Source: Antarctobacter heliothermus (GTDB lineage Bacteria > Pseudomonadota > Alphaproteobacteria > Rhodobacterales > Rhodobacteraceae). Taken from it: DNA of 64,000 nt. The DNA lies in contig NZ_CP022541.1 of the NCBI RefSeq assembly GCF_002237555.1, positions 1 to 64,000 on the forward strand, in the 5' to 3' direction. The notes under the pieces are model-generated. The model made no database searches. It was not told the origin of the DNA and saw only the letters and a program-made list of their open reading frames with translations. Shown here piece after piece: positions 26,439 through 35,649 of the stretch. The position numbers were made by a program, and so were the translations under genes. Position 1 is the first letter of the stretch; each line of letters opens with the position of its first letter.

Positions 26439-27365
26439 ATGGATACTAACTATTTGGCCGACTTACGGGCCTTGTCCGAGACGCTCAACTTTTCCAGAGC
26501 TGCCGAGTTGCGAAATATCACCCAGCCTGCCTTTGGTCGCCGCATACAGTCATTGGAGGCATGGTGCGGAGTACCGTTGGTGAATCGCCGGCAGATGCCA
26601 ATGTCGCTCACACCAGCAGGGCAGATCATGTTGGACGCCGCAGGAGACGTGATTGGCAGGCTAGAACGTGCGCGCCGGGAGATTGAGCAGAATCAGGCGG
26701 CCACAGCCTCGTTGGTCATTGCGGCAACGCACGCCTTGTCTTTCAACTTTTTCCCGTCCTGGATAAATTCCCTAGGGGTCGAGGCGGCGACGCACCCCTT
26801 GCGGCTCCTGTCTGACAATATGAAGCACTGCGAAAAACTGATGCTTTCGGGCGATGCCCAATTTCTGTTGTGTCACGCGCACGCGGCCAGTCCTACCCCC
26901 ATGCGGTCACCCGAATTTCAAAGATGTATCCTTGCCCGCGATCGGTTGATCCCGGTCTGTGGGCGGGACAGCAATAATCAACCGTTGTACGAATTGCCCG
27001 GAACAGCAGAGCGACCCACGCCGCATATTGCGTTCGAAGAAGGCTCCGGTATGGCCCGCATCCTGACATCGGTGCTGTTCAACCGTAGGACGGATTTGCA
27101 TTTGTCCTCGGTCGTCAGTTCGCACCACGCAATGACTCTCAAATCACTGGCGATGGAAGGAAAGGGTTTGGCCTGGATTCCGGAAAGCCTTGCCCGGAGC
27201 GAACTGAGAGAGCCCGGGCGCCTGGTGATCGCCGGTGACGCGTCTTGGCATGTCGAGGTGGATGTTGCACTGTTCAGGCCATGTACACAGCTTGGTGCAT
27301 TGGCCGAGACCTTTTGGCAGCTTGTGCAGGACACCGCCGCGACAGGGATGTCATGGCATCTGTAG
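26439..27365 (+). CDS. LysR-family transcriptional regulator
   Basis: About 308 residues. The N-terminal winged helix reads LSETLNFSRAAELRNITQPA followed by FGRRIQSLEAWCG, the style of the HypT/YjiE subgroup. A LysR substrate-binding domain follows. The ATG at 26439 has GGAAAG upstream and is preferred over that at 26427. The gene is divergent from the tartrate dehydratase with a 182-bp gap, so it probably controls that gene and itself. Its 3' end overlaps the convergent second LysR gene by 15 bp. Confidence 0.87.
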   Translation: MDTNYLADLRALSETLNFSRAAELRNITQPAFGRRIQSLEAWCGVPLVNRRQMPMSLTPAGQIMLDAAGDVIGRLERARREIEQNQAATASLVIAATHALSFNFFPSWINSLGVEAATHPLRLLSDNMKHCEKLMLSGDAQFLLCHAHAASPTPMRSPEFQRCILARDRLIPVCGRDSNNQPLYELPGTAERPTPHIAFEEGSGMARILTSVLFNRRTDLHLSSVVSSHHAMTLKSLAMEGKGLAWIPESLARSELREPGRLVIAGDASWHVEVDVALFRPCTQLGALAETFWQLVQDTAATGMSWHL

Positions 27366-28250
27366 TTCCTCGGTGCGCTCTTTGAGACCTTCCTTCAGGA
27401 TGTCGATGAATACGCGTACCTTTGCCGATAGGTTCAGGCGTTCGGGATACACTGCGAAGACATCGGCGCGCATTCCGTACCGCGGGAGAACGACCTTGAG
27501 GCGCCCGGCTTTTACGTGTCGGGCAATATCCCACTCTGAACGCTGCATAATACCATGCCCGTTCAGAATCCAACCGACGGCGACCTGGCCGTCATTGGTT
27601 GACAATCGGCCAGTCACGCGGAAATCGCCGTCTTTCCCAAAGCGCCAGACATCATAGCTTGAGTGTTCTTGTCTCAAGACCACGCAGTTGTGCTGCGCAA
27701 GGTCGGAAATTCGCTTTAGGGGCGGGTGTTTTTCCAAATAGCTAGGTGCCGCAACCAAAATTCGGCGATTGCGCAAAAGGAGCGCCATTACATGACTTGT
27801 TGCTGTTGGTTCGCCAAATCGGATCTGAAGATCAAATCCTTCTTCCACGATATTTGCGGGTGCATCGGTCAAGACCAGCTGTGTCTGCACACCGGGATAG
27901 CGGGTCGCAAATGTGGAGAGGGCGGGTGCGATGTGCTCACGCCCGAATTGAAACGTTGCATTAATGCGCAACAGCCCTTGCGGCGCTCCACGCGCGGCCG
28001 AGATAGATTCCTCTGCCGTTACAATCTGGTCGACGATATCCATGGAAGCCTTGAGATACGCTTCTCCCTCCGACGTCAGGCCGACCCGTCGGGTAGTGCG
28101 ATTCAACAATCTGACGCCAAGCCGGTCCTCAATACGCGTGATCCGTCGGCTGACTGCTGAGGCCGTCAATCCGAGCTCCAGCGCAGCTTCGGACAGGGTG
28201 CTGCGTTGTGCGACGGTAATAAAGAATTTCATGTCGCTTTCACTGGACAT
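27351..28250 (-). CDS. LysR-family transcriptional regulator
   Basis: 299 residues, usual LysR size. The helix-turn-helix lies at about residues 8-60 (FFITVAQRSTLSEAALELGL, then ASAVSRRITRIEDRLGVRLL). The effector domain follows with the usual LRINATFQFGREHIAP opening. It is divergent from the tartrate-dehydrogenase genes and is their likely activator, responding to tartrate or a related acid (inference). Its operator is probably the palindromic pair at 28268-28294. Confidence 0.88.
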   Translation of the reverse strand: MSSESDMKFFITVAQRSTLSEAALELGLTASAVSRRITRIEDRLGVRLLNRTTRRVGLTSEGEAYLKASMDIVDQIVTAEESISAARGAPQGLLRINATFQFGREHIAPALSTFATRYPGVQTQLVLTDAPANIVEEGFDLQIRFGEPTATSHVMALLLRNRRILVAAPSYLEKHPPLKRISDLAQHNCVVLRQEHSSYDVWRFGKDGDFRVTGRLSTNDGQVAVGWILNGHGIMQRSEWDIARHVKAGRLKVVLPRYGMRADVFAVYPERLNLSAKVRVFIDILKEGLKERTEELQMP

Positions 28251-28267
28251 GGATGGCCCTCACTTGT

Positions 28268-28294
28268 TCATGAAATTCAATAATGAAGTTCATT
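28268..28294. promoter_or_regulatory. Candidate LysR operator
   Basis: TTCATGAA is followed after eight bases by ATGAAGTTCAT, two small palindromes sharing the half-site TTCAT. They lie just upstream of the LysR start on the minus strand and about 270 bp upstream of the divergent dehydrogenase gene, where LysR proteins normally bind. The rest of 28295-28566 shows no gene. Confidence 0.4.
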
Positions 28295-28566
28295 CTTAGA
28301 AATTCCAAGCCAAAACTTCATAGGCTACAGTTTCCGAGGAGGGGACGGGAGAGCTTAGGGAGTTCATCGATATTCTTCGGCTTCAGGTCGGCCAGAGTGA
28401 CGGGAGGTTACGTGATGCACTCCTGCCTGCGCGCTTGGCCGTCAGGGGGCCGGGTACACTAAAGGCGTGCTTCGCCTACGGTTTTCGACTTGGTCGCGAT
28501 GGTCTCCGGCCTGCGTCAAGAATTCTTTGCGAGCTCAAATTTTATCTTTAAGAAAAGAAGACTTAC

Positions 28567-29637
28567 ATGAATGCGAACCATGCCAAGATAGCTGTTATTC
28601 CCGGTGATGGAATCGGCAAAGAGGTCATGCCCGAAGGTATCCGGGTTTTGGAAGCTGCCGCTGCGCGCTTTGATCTCAGCCTTCAGTTTGATGCATTCGA
28701 GTTCTCGTCCTGCGACTACTATGCCAAACACGGACAAATGATGCCGGACGATTGGAAGGCCCAAATCGGCAGTCACGACGCCCTGTTCTTCGGCGCCGTC
28801 GGCATGCCCGACAAGGTACCAGATCATATTTCACTTTGGGGATCCCTGCTGAAGTTTCGGCGTGAATTTGACCAATACGTTAGCCTTCGCCCGGCCCGCC
28901 TGATGGCTGGTGTGACATCCCCGCTGGCAGGGCGCAAACCCGGCGATATCGATATGATGATCGTGCGTGAAAACACCGAAGGCGAATACTCCTCGATCGG
29001 CGGCAAGATGTTCGCGGATACCGACCGCGAAATCGTCATGCAAGAGACCGTCATGAGCCGCACCGGGGTTGATCGCATTCTGCGCTTTGCCTTCGACCTG
29101 GCCGAGAAGCGCAGCGGACGGTTGACCTCGGCGACAAAGTCCAACGGCATTTCGATCACCATGCCCTATTGGGATGAGCGGGTCGTCGAAATCGCCAAGG
29201 AGTACAGTGGGGTCAGCGTCGACAAATACCATATCGACATCCTGACGGCCTTGTTCGTTCTGCACCCCGACAAGTTCGACGTGGTCGTGGCGTCCAATCT
29301 GTTCGGCGACATTCTGTCGGACCTTGGGCCCGCCTGCACGGGCACCATCGGTATCGCTCCATCAGGCAACATTAATCCTGAACGGCTGTTTCCGTCATTG
29401 TTCGAGCCCGTTCACGGGTCGGCACCCGATATCGCAGGGCAGGGGATTGCAAACCCTGTCGGGCAAATCTGGGCCGGCGCCATGATGCTGGATCATCTGG
29501 GGCACGCAGAGGCCGCAAAGGCAATCGTTGACGCGATTGAGCGCGTCATGGCCGAGCCGGCTTTGCGCACCCTTGATCTGGGGGGAACTGCGGACACGCA
29601 GACATGCGGTGCGGCCATCGCGGACGCATTGGGTTGA
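28567..29637 (+). CDS. ttuC: Tartrate dehydrogenase-like (isopropylmalate/isocitrate dehydrogenase family), first copy
   Basis: 356 residues of the beta-decarboxylating dehydrogenase family. The N-terminus IAVIPGDGIGKEVMPEG and the C-terminal NLFGDILSDLGP and EPVHGSAPDIAGQGIANP are diagnostic. VRENTEGEYSSIGG, with the loop length seen in tartrate/D-malate dehydrogenases, favours TtuC/DmlA over LeuB. Such enzymes oxidise (+)-tartrate or D-malate and decarboxylate meso-tartrate with NAD+ and Mn2+. The next gene encodes a paralogue 13 bp downstream. The exact substrate cannot be read from sequence. Confidence 0.85.
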   Translation: MNANHAKIAVIPGDGIGKEVMPEGIRVLEAAAARFDLSLQFDAFEFSSCDYYAKHGQMMPDDWKAQIGSHDALFFGAVGMPDKVPDHISLWGSLLKFRREFDQYVSLRPARLMAGVTSPLAGRKPGDIDMMIVRENTEGEYSSIGGKMFADTDREIVMQETVMSRTGVDRILRFAFDLAEKRSGRLTSATKSNGISITMPYWDERVVEIAKEYSGVSVDKYHIDILTALFVLHPDKFDVVVASNLFGDILSDLGPACTGTIGIAPSGNINPERLFPSLFEPVHGSAPDIAGQGIANPVGQIWAGAMMLDHLGHAEAAKAIVDAIERVMAEPALRTLDLGGTADTQTCGAAIADALG

Positions 29638-29650
29638 TGGGGAAACAGCG

Positions 29651-30724
29651 ATGAAAACCTACAAGATTGCAGCAATCCCTGCAGATGGAATCGGCCCCGA
29701 AGTCATTGCCGCAGGACTGCAGGCCTTGGAAGCGCTTGCTCGTCGTGACGGTGGTTTCCGTTTGGATGTGACAAAGTTCGACTGGGGTTCTGCACGTTAC
29801 AAGAAAACCGGGGCATTGATGCCCGAAGACGGTACTGAGCAACTCAAGGCCTTCGATGCGATCTTTTTTGGGGCGGTCGGCGCTCCTGATGTGCCGGACC
29901 ACGTCACACTCTGGGGTTTGCGTTTGCCAATCTGTCAGGGCTTTGACCAATACGCCAATGTCCGTCCGACCAAGATTCTGCCGGGAATCAGCTCTCCGCT
30001 CGCCGGCGTGAAGACTGGCGATCTCGACTGGGTTATCGTGCGCGAAAACTCGGAGGGTGAATATTCGGGTCACGGTGGACGCGCCCACAAGGGGCTGCCC
30101 GAAGAAGTTGGCACCGAAGTTTCCATTTTCACGCGCGTCGGAGTGACACGCATCATGCGCTACGCTTTCGCTTTGGCGCAGGCACGTCCGCGCAAGTTTC
30201 TTACCGTTGTGACAAAGTCGAACGCCCAGCGTTTCGGCATGGTCATGTGGGATGAAATCGCGGCCGAAGTTGCAACGGAATTTCCAGATGTCAAATGGGA
30301 CAAGATGCTGGTCGATGCGATGACCGTTCGAATGGTCCGGGCCCCCCGAAGCCTTGACACGATCGTGGCCACCAACCTGCACGCAGACATCCTGTCGGAC
30401 CTAGCGGGCGCGCTGGCCGGCAGCCTTGGGGTGGCTCCGACCGGCAACATCGACCCGGAACGGCGCTTTCCCTCCATGTTCGAACCGATCCATGGTTCTG
30501 CCTTTGACATCACTGGCAAAGGCATTGCCAACCCGGTTGCGACGTTCTGGACGGCGGCACAGATGCTGGAACATCTGGGAGAAAAGGATGCGGCAGACCG
30601 GTTGATGCGATCGGTGGAGAACGTCTGCGCCAGTGGCATCATGACACCGGATGTCAACGGTACAGCCACAACACAGCAAGTCACGGATGCCGTCTGCGAA
30701 GCAATCCGCAGCGAGAATATTTGA
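29651..30724 (+). CDS. ttuC: Tartrate dehydrogenase-like, second copy
   Basis: 357 residues, same family as the preceding gene but clearly diverged. It starts at 29651 (MKTYKIAAIPADGIGPEVIA); a longer open frame overlaps the previous gene and is not real. Motifs are VRENSEGEYSGHGG, TNLHADILSDLAGALAGSLG and EPIHGSAFDITGKGIANP. The NLHADILSD in place of NLFGDILSD is a family variation also seen in TtuC-like enzymes. Having two paralogues in tandem suggests different stereoisomers of tartrate or malate, or a heteromeric enzyme. The TRAP transporter follows after 246 bp. Confidence 0.85.
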   Translation: MKTYKIAAIPADGIGPEVIAAGLQALEALARRDGGFRLDVTKFDWGSARYKKTGALMPEDGTEQLKAFDAIFFGAVGAPDVPDHVTLWGLRLPICQGFDQYANVRPTKILPGISSPLAGVKTGDLDWVIVRENSEGEYSGHGGRAHKGLPEEVGTEVSIFTRVGVTRIMRYAFALAQARPRKFLTVVTKSNAQRFGMVMWDEIAAEVATEFPDVKWDKMLVDAMTVRMVRAPRSLDTIVATNLHADILSDLAGALAGSLGVAPTGNIDPERRFPSMFEPIHGSAFDITGKGIANPVATFWTAAQMLEHLGEKDAADRLMRSVENVCASGIMTPDVNGTATTQQVTDAVCEAIRSENI

Positions 30725-30912
30725 AGCCGGCAATGAGAAACAGATGCGCGGAGCGACCACACGATCCAAAGCAGGCACCAACATGGCCCCAAATGGGCGC
30801 GATGACTTTGCAAGGCCACAATACCAAGGTGCAAAACGAATCCAGGACGACCTGGCGGGAATGCCAAGCCTACGCTGATACAACGCTGGAGTTGGAATTC
30901 ACGATTTAACAC

Positions 30913-30943
30913 GAATGACCGGTTCCCGAAGAAACCGGCATTC
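30913..30943 (+). promoter_or_regulatory. Leader stem-loop ahead of the TRAP transporter gene
   Basis: GAATGACCGGTT and AACCGGCATTC pair with one mismatch around an 8-base loop, 28 bp before the permease start. There is no U-run, so it is not a normal intrinsic terminator. It may set relative expression of the dehydrogenase and transporter genes. The remainder of 30725-30970 shows nothing else. Confidence 0.35.
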
Positions 30944-30970
30944 GCTTCTAGGGAGAGAGAAGTCTCGGTC

Positions 30971-33094
30971 ATGAAAAAGCCAGATACAAGTCCGGATGGC
31001 ACATTGTCACAAGCGGATGTCGACATGATGGAATTTGAATCCCCCATGCGACAGTTGCCACCGTTTACTACGAACCTTTTGTTCTTTGCTGCTGCGGCAT
31101 ATGCCATATTCCATATTATTGTCTTGAACTTCCTTCACATGGACGCATGGGTATTCCGGACGCTCCACGTCAATCTCGGAGCGGCCATCGGGTTTCTGAT
31201 CTATGCGGGTTGGAAAGGACAGCGCAGGGATCGCATCAATCCCATGGACTTCGCCCTCGCCTTGGCCATTTTGTCCGCGGCTGCCTACATTATGTCTGAG
31301 CATGAGACATTGGTGATGCGTACGGGCGTCATTACGACACCGCTCGATTTCCTGTTTGGCGCCATCGGCACTGTGCTGACTATTGAATTTGCACGCAGGA
31401 CATCCGGAATGATCCTGCCGATCATGGCCTTGATCTTCGTGGCCTATGTTTTTGTCGGGCCGTGGATGCCGGGGATTCTTCATCATCAAGGGTTCGATAC
31501 CGGGGATTTCTTTTCATTCGTCTACAGTCAGGAAGGTGTTTTTGGCATCACGACTGCGGCGTCTTCACGATATATTCTTTTGTTCGTCGCTTTTGCCGTT
31601 TTTCTGCAGGCAAGTGGTGCGGGAGCCTATTTCATGGATCTCGCGTTCGGCGCCTTCGGCTGGGCGCGCGGTGGGCCAGGCAAAGTGTCCGTTGTATCTG
31701 GCATTCTTTTTGGAACGGTTAGCGGAAGTTCTGTTGCGAATGTTGTCGCTTCCGGTACCTTCACCATCCCGATGATGCGCCGGGTCGGTTACAATCGTGA
31801 AACCGCAGGGGCCATTGAGGCGACATCTTCGACCGGTGGCCAGTTGACCCCACCGATTATGGGCGCTGGCGCGTTCATCATGGCTGAAATCACTGGCATT
31901 CCCTACACCGAGATCATCGCTGCCGCGATTTTGCCCTGCCTGCTGTTCTATATTGCGGTTTACGCGCATGTCGACATTGACGCGATCAAGAACAACATCC
32001 GCGGTTTGCCACGTTCGGAATTGCCAAAATTGCGCAAGCTTTCCCGTGATATTTTTCTACTGTTGCCGCTTTTTTCCCTGCTGTATCTGCTGATTTCCGG
32101 TTATTCGATCATAGCTTCAGGAACATGGGGCATGGTTTGCGCGGTTGTCGTTATGCTGCGCAGTCATCTCAAGGTAAACTCCCTTGTTCTTTCCATACCT
32201 CTGGCCGCTTTTGTTTTACTGCCCCTTCTCGGGTTCAAGGTGAACACAACCGGCATTATAGGCGTAACCCTCGGGCTGTTTTCGGTCGCGATCGCTGGTT
32301 ATGCCGCCTCCGGCGTGAGGGGAGTTTCGACAGGTCTGAAAGAAACTGCAAAAACCTGTTACCAGGCGCTTGGTCAGGCGACACACGCAAGTTTGCAGAT
32401 TGTCGCCGTCTGTGCCTGCGCGGGGATTATCGTTGGAGTGCTCGGTCTCACGGGACTGGGTGGCCGCTTCTCCAGTCTTATTCTTGCCATTGCTGGGGAC
32501 AGCCATTTCGTAGCTTTGCTGTTTGCAATGATGATCTCGATCATTCTCGGTATGGGAATGCCCACCACCGCAGCCTATGCCATTGCCGCGTCGGTTGTTG
32601 CTCCAGGACTTCAACAGTTGGGTGTTCCAGCCCTGTCAGCGCATATGTTTGTTTTCTATTACGCGGTTATCTCGGCCATTACGCCACCGGTGGCCATTGC
32701 CGCCTTTGCGGCCTCTGCGTTGTCCGGCGGCCAACCCTGGGCCACCTCATTGAAAGCGGTGCGTTTTGGGGTAGCCGCATTCATCGTCCCGTTTCTGTTC
32801 TACTACTACCCCCAAATTCTGCTTGAGGGTGAGACCGTGGATATCATCAGGGTCTTCGCAACATCCGCATTGGGTATTCTGGTTCTCGCCTTTGCCAGCG
32901 AAGGCTGGCTTTTCGGAAAGATCGGGACAGCCTTGCGGGCCGTGTTGGTGGTCATCGCATTTGTCATGATTTTCGGCGGTCACGTCACCGACATCATTGG
33001 GTTCGGTCTTGCTGGTCTGCTGATCATCTGGCGATTTGTCAACAGACAGGCACCGCAGGAACGCGCTCAAAAAAACGGAGGTCTTATAGGCTGA
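30971..33094 (+). CDS. TRAP transporter fused permease (DctQM-type, 4TM/12TM)
   Basis: 707 residues, the length of fused small-plus-large TRAP permeases that work with TAXI binding proteins. The N-terminal third has about four hydrophobic segments. The rest is a DctM-like domain with FGTVSGSSVANVVASGTFTI, STGGQLTPPIMGAGAFIMAE and MGMPTTAAYAIAASVVAPGL, all strongly conserved in this class. It uses a sodium gradient to import a carboxylate. GGGAGAGAG precedes the ATG. The binding protein follows after 46 bp. Context suggests tartrate or a tartrate-containing compound as cargo. Confidence 0.9.
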   Translation: MKKPDTSPDGTLSQADVDMMEFESPMRQLPPFTTNLLFFAAAAYAIFHIIVLNFLHMDAWVFRTLHVNLGAAIGFLIYAGWKGQRRDRINPMDFALALAILSAAAYIMSEHETLVMRTGVITTPLDFLFGAIGTVLTIEFARRTSGMILPIMALIFVAYVFVGPWMPGILHHQGFDTGDFFSFVYSQEGVFGITTAASSRYILLFVAFAVFLQASGAGAYFMDLAFGAFGWARGGPGKVSVVSGILFGTVSGSSVANVVASGTFTIPMMRRVGYNRETAGAIEATSSTGGQLTPPIMGAGAFIMAEITGIPYTEIIAAAILPCLLFYIAVYAHVDIDAIKNNIRGLPRSELPKLRKLSRDIFLLLPLFSLLYLLISGYSIIASGTWGMVCAVVVMLRSHLKVNSLVLSIPLAAFVLLPLLGFKVNTTGIIGVTLGLFSVAIAGYAASGVRGVSTGLKETAKTCYQALGQATHASLQIVAVCACAGIIVGVLGLTGLGGRFSSLILAIAGDSHFVALLFAMMISIILGMGMPTTAAYAIAASVVAPGLQQLGVPALSAHMFVFYYAVISAITPPVAIAAFAASALSGGQPWATSLKAVRFGVAAFIVPFLFYYYPQILLEGETVDIIRVFATSALGILVLAFASEGWLFGKIGTALRAVLVVIAFVMIFGGHVTDIIGFGLAGLLIIWRFVNRQAPQERAQKNGGLIG

Positions 33095-33140
33095 ACATCA
33101 ATTAACGTGTCTGACTAAAATGAAAACTTGGAGGAGAAAC

Positions 33141-34109
33141 ATGAAAAGATTTATTTATGCGCTGTCGGCGGCCGCCACGATAGCCGTCGCAGGATCCGCT
33201 GCGTCGGCTCAGGATAATTGGCCAAAGTCCTTGACCGTTGCTACTGCTTCGCCGGGCGGTGTTTACGCTGTCTACGGTCAAGGACTGGCTACCATAATCA
33301 GTGACGTTGTGCGCGTCCCTACTTCGACGCAACAGACGCAAGGGCCCGCACAAAACGTGGTTGTTGTAGGCACGGGTAAAGCCCTACTTGGCATGACAAC
33401 AATGGGCCCCGCTTGGCAGGGTTGGAACGGCGAGCTTGAACTTGCGCCGGGAACCAAGTTCACTGCGATGCGTGCGCTTTTCCCGATGTATCGGACACCA
33501 TTTCAGATGATTACTCTGGCGGATTCCGGCATCGATGGGCTTGCAGATCTAGAAGGGCGGACGGTTGGCATGGGGCCGCGTGGCGGTACCGGCGGCACAT
33601 TCTGGCCCGTTTGGCTTGAGCAGATGGGCGTCAGCGTAAATGCTCAATTCGGGCCGGCTAGCGATCAGGGCGGCCAACTTGGTGATGCGCGGCTTGATGC
33701 CATCATTCATGCAGGCGGCATTCCCCATCCAATGATGTCCGAAGTCGAAGCAACTCACGATGCCAACATTTTTGGGATGACGGCGAAAGAAGTCGATATG
33801 ATCGCCGCGGCCAACCCCTATGTTGAGCCGTTCGATATTCCGCAAGCGACGTACAAATCGCTAGACGGTGACGTGCCGACGGTTGCCATGTGGAACATTG
33901 CGCTTGCCCATCAGGATGTGCCGGAGGATCTGGCCTACGAGATAGTCAAAGCGGTGTTTGAAAACCACGATCGACTGCTTCAGACACATTCGTCTGCCAA
34001 AGAAACTCTGCTTTCGAACGTCTCACAGAACCAGACAATACCGTATCACCCTGGTGCAATAAGGTATTTCGAAGAGCAAGGCATCGAAGTGCCGCAAATC
34101 GCAGATTGA
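33141..34109 (+). CDS. TAXI-family TRAP solute-binding protein
   Basis: 322 residues. The signal peptide is MKRFIYALSAAATIAVAGSA with cleavage after ASA. The mature protein has the TAXI (TRAP-associated extracytoplasmic immunogenic) pattern: ATASPGGVYAVYGQGLA, then STQQTQGPAQNVVVVGTGKA and GMGPRGGTGGTFWPVWLEQM. The ATG at 33141 has GGAGGAGAAAC in front and is preferred over one seven codons upstream. It delivers substrate to the fused permease. Confidence 0.9.
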   Translation: MKRFIYALSAAATIAVAGSAASAQDNWPKSLTVATASPGGVYAVYGQGLATIISDVVRVPTSTQQTQGPAQNVVVVGTGKALLGMTTMGPAWQGWNGELELAPGTKFTAMRALFPMYRTPFQMITLADSGIDGLADLEGRTVGMGPRGGTGGTFWPVWLEQMGVSVNAQFGPASDQGGQLGDARLDAIIHAGGIPHPMMSEVEATHDANIFGMTAKEVDMIAAANPYVEPFDIPQATYKSLDGDVPTVAMWNIALAHQDVPEDLAYEIVKAVFENHDRLLQTHSSAKETLLSNVSQNQTIPYHPGAIRYFEEQGIEVPQIAD

Positions 34110-34124
34110 TAGCGACCGACATCG

Positions 34125-34149
34125 CCTGCTGCCATGACATGGCGGCAGG
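34125..34149 (+). terminator. Hairpin after the TAXI binding-protein gene
   Basis: CCTGCTGCCATG and CATGGCGGCAGG pair in 11 of 12 positions around a single base, 15 bp after the stop. No U-run follows directly. It probably stabilises the binding-protein message or partly ends transcription before the hydrolase genes. Confidence 0.5.
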
Positions 34150-34230
34150 CACGAAGCTAGACCGCTATCGCAGGCTGATTTTTTTCAAGTGGCCTTTTTT
34201 GAGATCATCGGCAATGTCGGAGGTGAAATG

Positions 34231-35649
34231 ATGACTCGCAAGGCGCAGGGAGTTATTCGCAATGCTACGGTGTTAGACCCGGTTAACGGCGTCAATAGGA
34301 TTGCTGATCTGCTATTCGATAACGGTCGAATCGTCGAGTTAGACCCGTCTGAGGCTATCGTAGCCACGCACGAGGTCGATGCGACCGGCCTTTTGGTTGT
34401 CCCGGGCATTATTGACATTCACGTTCACGCTTCGCCCTGGCTTGGTGGTCGTCACGCCCACAAGATGCTGGCGACGGCCGGCGTTACCACTGCATTGGAA
34501 ATGGCTGGTCCAATCGATGGGATGATCGACATAGCGGCAAATTACGGTGCCGGGTTGAACATGGCGTGCATCAACTACGTTCGGCCAGAACACACGGTAG
34601 ATAGTACTGACCCTGATGCCAGTGAATTGAGTGATTTGCTCAACGCCAGCCTCGACAGCGGTGCAATCGGCCTGAAACTGCTGGGGGGGCACTATCCGCT
34701 GACACCGGACGCTACTGCCGCGACGATCCGCGTCGCTGCCGAAGTCGGTGCCTATGTCGCTTTTCATGCCGGAACGCTTGAATCCGGCTCACATATCGAA
34801 GGCATGATTGAAGCCTGTGACCTTGCCGCAGGGAACCCCCTGCATCTTCCTCATATCAACAGCTACACGCGCGGGGCAAAGCGTGATGCGATGGAGGAAG
34901 GGGAACTGGCCCTGTCGACCCTCTTGGAGCACCCGAACATATGGTCGGAATCCTATCTTTCGCCCATAAACGCGGCGAGTGCGAAATGCAGCAATGGTGC
35001 GCCGGGTAGCCTGACAACAAAGGTCTGTCTGGAAAGGGGGGGCTATACACCAGATGAAGCCGGACTCGAAAAAGCCATAAGCGATGGCTGGGCGCTGTTG
35101 AATGTAGAAAGCGACGCTAGGGTCGAACTGGCAGTAGGCCCTGATGCGGTCAGGGCCTGGCGAGATGCCGGCACCAACCTTGGCGTGAGCTTTGCCGTCA
35201 ATCCGAGCGAACCCCGGTTGCGATTGGCCACCGCGCGCAACGTCGACCGCGGCTTTGTCGTCGATGCCTTGGCGACGGATGGCGGGGGTATACCACGCAA
35301 CGTGATCATCGACATGGGGTTGTCCTTGGTTCGCCTTGACGCGATTAGCATCGAGGACTTTGTCGTCAAATCCAGCGTCACACCTGCCCGCATTCTGGGA
35401 TTGACTAGCAAAGGGCACCTTGGGCCGGGCGCTGACGCCGATATCACGATCATAGATGTGGAGCGCCAACGCCCGGTGGCCAGCTTTGTCGGCGGTGAGC
35501 CGGTGCTCTGCAACGGCAGGGTCGTCGGAACGGGGACCCGCCTGATCACAACGCCGCAAGGCCGCAAAGCCGCCGTGGCACATGGCATTGCCGGCCCCAT
35601 TGTCGAACTCGGCACAATGCTACCAGACAGAAAGATTGAAGCAACATGA
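34231..35649 (+). CDS. Amidohydrolase-superfamily enzyme
   Basis: 472 residues of the metal-dependent amidohydrolase superfamily (dihydroorotase/D-aminoacylase-like branch). The first metal site is IIDIHVHASPW, later histidines are in VAFHAGTLESGSHIEG and LHLPHINSYTRGAKR, and the late aspartate is in ALATDGGGIPRN. GGAGG lies 7 bp before the ATG at 34231, preferred over 34228. The stop overlaps the start of the next hydrolase (ATGA). The true substrate is not known. Placement behind a carboxylate transporter suggests hydrolysis of an amide or cyclic imide taken up by it. Confidence 0.8.
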   Translation: MTRKAQGVIRNATVLDPVNGVNRIADLLFDNGRIVELDPSEAIVATHEVDATGLLVVPGIIDIHVHASPWLGGRHAHKMLATAGVTTALEMAGPIDGMIDIAANYGAGLNMACINYVRPEHTVDSTDPDASELSDLLNASLDSGAIGLKLLGGHYPLTPDATAATIRVAAEVGAYVAFHAGTLESGSHIEGMIEACDLAAGNPLHLPHINSYTRGAKRDAMEEGELALSTLLEHPNIWSESYLSPINAASAKCSNGAPGSLTTKVCLERGGYTPDEAGLEKAISDGWALLNVESDARVELAVGPDAVRAWRDAGTNLGVSFAVNPSEPRLRLATARNVDRGFVVDALATDGGGIPRNVIIDMGLSLVRLDAISIEDFVVKSSVTPARILGLTSKGHLGPGADADITIIDVERQRPVASFVGGEPVLCNGRVVGTGTRLITTPQGRKAAVAHGIAGPIVELGTMLPDRKIEAT